Below, piece after piece: positions 62,301-64,000 of a stretch of DNA of 64,000 nt; the first letter of the stretch is position 1; each line of letters starts with the position of its first letter. This DNA comes from Motacilla alba alba. Its lineage: Eukaryota > Chordata > Aves > Passeriformes > Motacillidae. The DNA lies in contig NC_052021.1 in NCBI RefSeq assembly GCF_015832195.1, positions 30,964,786-31,028,785 on the forward strand. The letters run 5' to 3'. The position numbers and the translations under genes are program-made. A model generated the notes under the pieces. That model was not told the origin of the DNA, ran no database searches, and saw only the letters and a list, made by a program, of their open reading frames with translations.

Positions 62301-64000
62301 TCAAACAGATTAAAATTCAGATTGCTGGAAGTCACTTGCATCCTTGGCTATAGCATCTACAGCCCTGTACTGCCTTTTCAGCATAAATAGAGCAGTAGAA
62401 GTTAACCCAGGGTAGGTCATTCAGGAAGATCAACAATAAATGCCCAGCTAACAGATAAAAAAAAAAGCTCTTGGCACTGCAGAGTTTCAGCAGTGCCTCT
62501 GGCCAAACTGAGCCCCTTCGCTTGGGTGTGTGCCTTGCCAGCAGACTCCTGAAAAAGTTTTGAGTGACTTCAGTTTCTTCATCAAGAACTCAGTTCTGAG
62601 ACCTTTTACAAGATCAGCCCTTGAAAGATCATTAAATTAACTTTCTGCCTGGATGCAAGGATTACACGCTACGGGAAATGTTTGCTGCAATTTCTTTTTG
62701 TGGCATAAAAATTGATGAATTTTCAAAAGTCATTATCTTCATCAAACCCAACCTGTTCTCATTAGACATACTCCAAGAAGAGTTGATGTTCATTTGTTTC
62801 TGGTGCCATCTGCTTTTACTGCTACGACAGACATTTGTGGGAAATTGAATATGGTAATGCTCTTTTTTCACCTCTTGTGCAACAAAAACTTACTTTGAAA
62901 TGCCTCTGTCTGAAAAGCAGACCAAAATAAAGGAGAAAACAAACATGCAAGGAAAAGTTATTTAGCTTTCACTCCTAGCCAGATACTCTAAGCAGTTTGA
63001 ATTAGTTTTGCAATATATTTTCCAAATATCTTGTAGCAGTCAAAAGTCTATGAAAAAATGTCAAATTAACCTTTTTATTACTGTTAGAGTTTCTACTGTC
63101 AGTGTCCACTGTCAGCTCACTTCTTTCAACAACAGATCAGGATCAAATGGGCTTTATGAGAATGCAGTTGAAGGGTGAAACTCTTCTTGACTGCTTCCAC
63201 CTGAATACATATTCGACCTGTTGAAGCTGAACATCAAGGATTTTGTTGTATCCTTTCTTTTGGGTGATTAAATGGGGAAATTTATTAATTTTTTAAAATC
63301 TGTTTGGGTTTGTTGGTTTTTTTTTTATGTAATGGTTTCATAATGGAGTGGCACAGTGCACTCAGTATGGCTGAACTGTCTCAACTTCCTGCAGTCCAGG
63401 TAATCAGAAGAATCTTTTAAATATTCTCATTTTCCTCCTCTGAGTAGATTCTGTGCCGTTTACTCAAATGAGAGTGAGCTCTTTTGAATTCTCATGGCTG
63501 GGCTCTTTTCCATGGTTTTTATCATCACTTTCATCCTTGTGCCAACAAGAAAACTGAACAAGGGCAAAATGTCCTTGCCTTAATATACTGTGGTGTCAAA
63601 AGTTATGGTCAATAATAAAAGGGAAGGAAGGCAGACTGTTTATTCTGGAAACAGGATCTATATTTTAATGGGAAAGGTGAATAATACAAAATAAATACTA
63701 CCTATGAAAGCCTAAATAGGACTGTCTTGCTGTCTGTGACATGATTTTATCTTAAAAATGTTATTAAAAATTATTATATCTTTAAATTTACTATGTTTTA
63801 AGATAGGACTCAGCTGGGAGACACCATTCTGAGCTCAAACACAGTTTAGTTGAGCAGTTCCACAATATCCCAAAATATTCTCCCAAAATATTATCCTTCT
63901 GTGAACTTTACCTGATAGCAAACATTTAAATGTACATAGCTCAAACCCTGATGACTACAGAATTAAATTAATGGAACATAAAATATTTTTAAATTACATA
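59386..64000. other. intergenic DNA, no gene seen
   Basis: AT-rich unique sequence up to the window end. I find no exon, RNA gene or recognisable transposon. The open frames are at most 108 codons, with no known domain. The next gene, expected to be WDR11 from vertebrate gene order, is not reached. Confidence 0.65.

Noticed and set aside
1..64000. CRISPR arrays, tRNA or rRNA genes, prokaryotic operons, defence systems
   Set aside because: None is visible by eye: no regularly spaced identical repeats with unique spacers, no cloverleaf with conserved box A/B that I could find, and gene structure is eukaryotic.

Overview
The window is vertebrate nuclear DNA, most likely from a bird and probably a songbird. 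The evidence is the 3' ends of CR1 LINE retrotransposons, several solo LTRs of endogenous retroviruses of the kind common in passerine genomes, low CpG content outside one LTR, and a split protein-coding gene with GT-AG introns. There are no operons, CRISPR arrays, phage genes or bacterial signals. Most long open frames are chance frames in AT-rich or pyrimidine-rich DNA.

The only protein-coding gene I can support is the 3' end of PLPP4 (phospholipid phosphatase 4, also PPAPDC1A) on the + strand. Its last two coding exons are 14895-15065 and 20395-20594, joined across a 5.33 kb intron with matching codon phase. They carry the end of the PAP2 phosphatase domain, including the SRx5Hx3D catalytic motif, whose Asp codon is split by the intron, and then the cytosolic tail and stop. 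Bases 1-14894 are the preceding intron, cut by the window edge. A 3' UTR of about 2.7 kb probably ends at a strong poly(A) signal at 23330-23335.

From about 23.35 kb to the end (about 40 kb) I find no gene. In other vertebrates the next gene downstream of PLPP4 is WDR11, so this is probably PLPP4-WDR11 intergenic DNA. It holds an LTR on the - strand (28754-29493), CR1 fragments clustered at 41.9-42.8 kb, small duplications, a pyrimidine minisatellite with fifty consecutive in-register 10-bp units (49701-50200), a three-level nested insertion (54034-55985: CR1 split by an ERVK-type LTR, which is split by a younger CpG-rich LTR), and a clean solo ERVK-type LTR with a perfect 6-bp target duplication (58984-59385).

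I did not find a new multi-gene system. The points most worth checking are an LTR with a poly(A) signal 59 bp downstream of the PLPP4 exon that carries most of the catalytic motif (possible truncated isoform), the decamer array, and the nested insertion, whose order can be read from the sequence.
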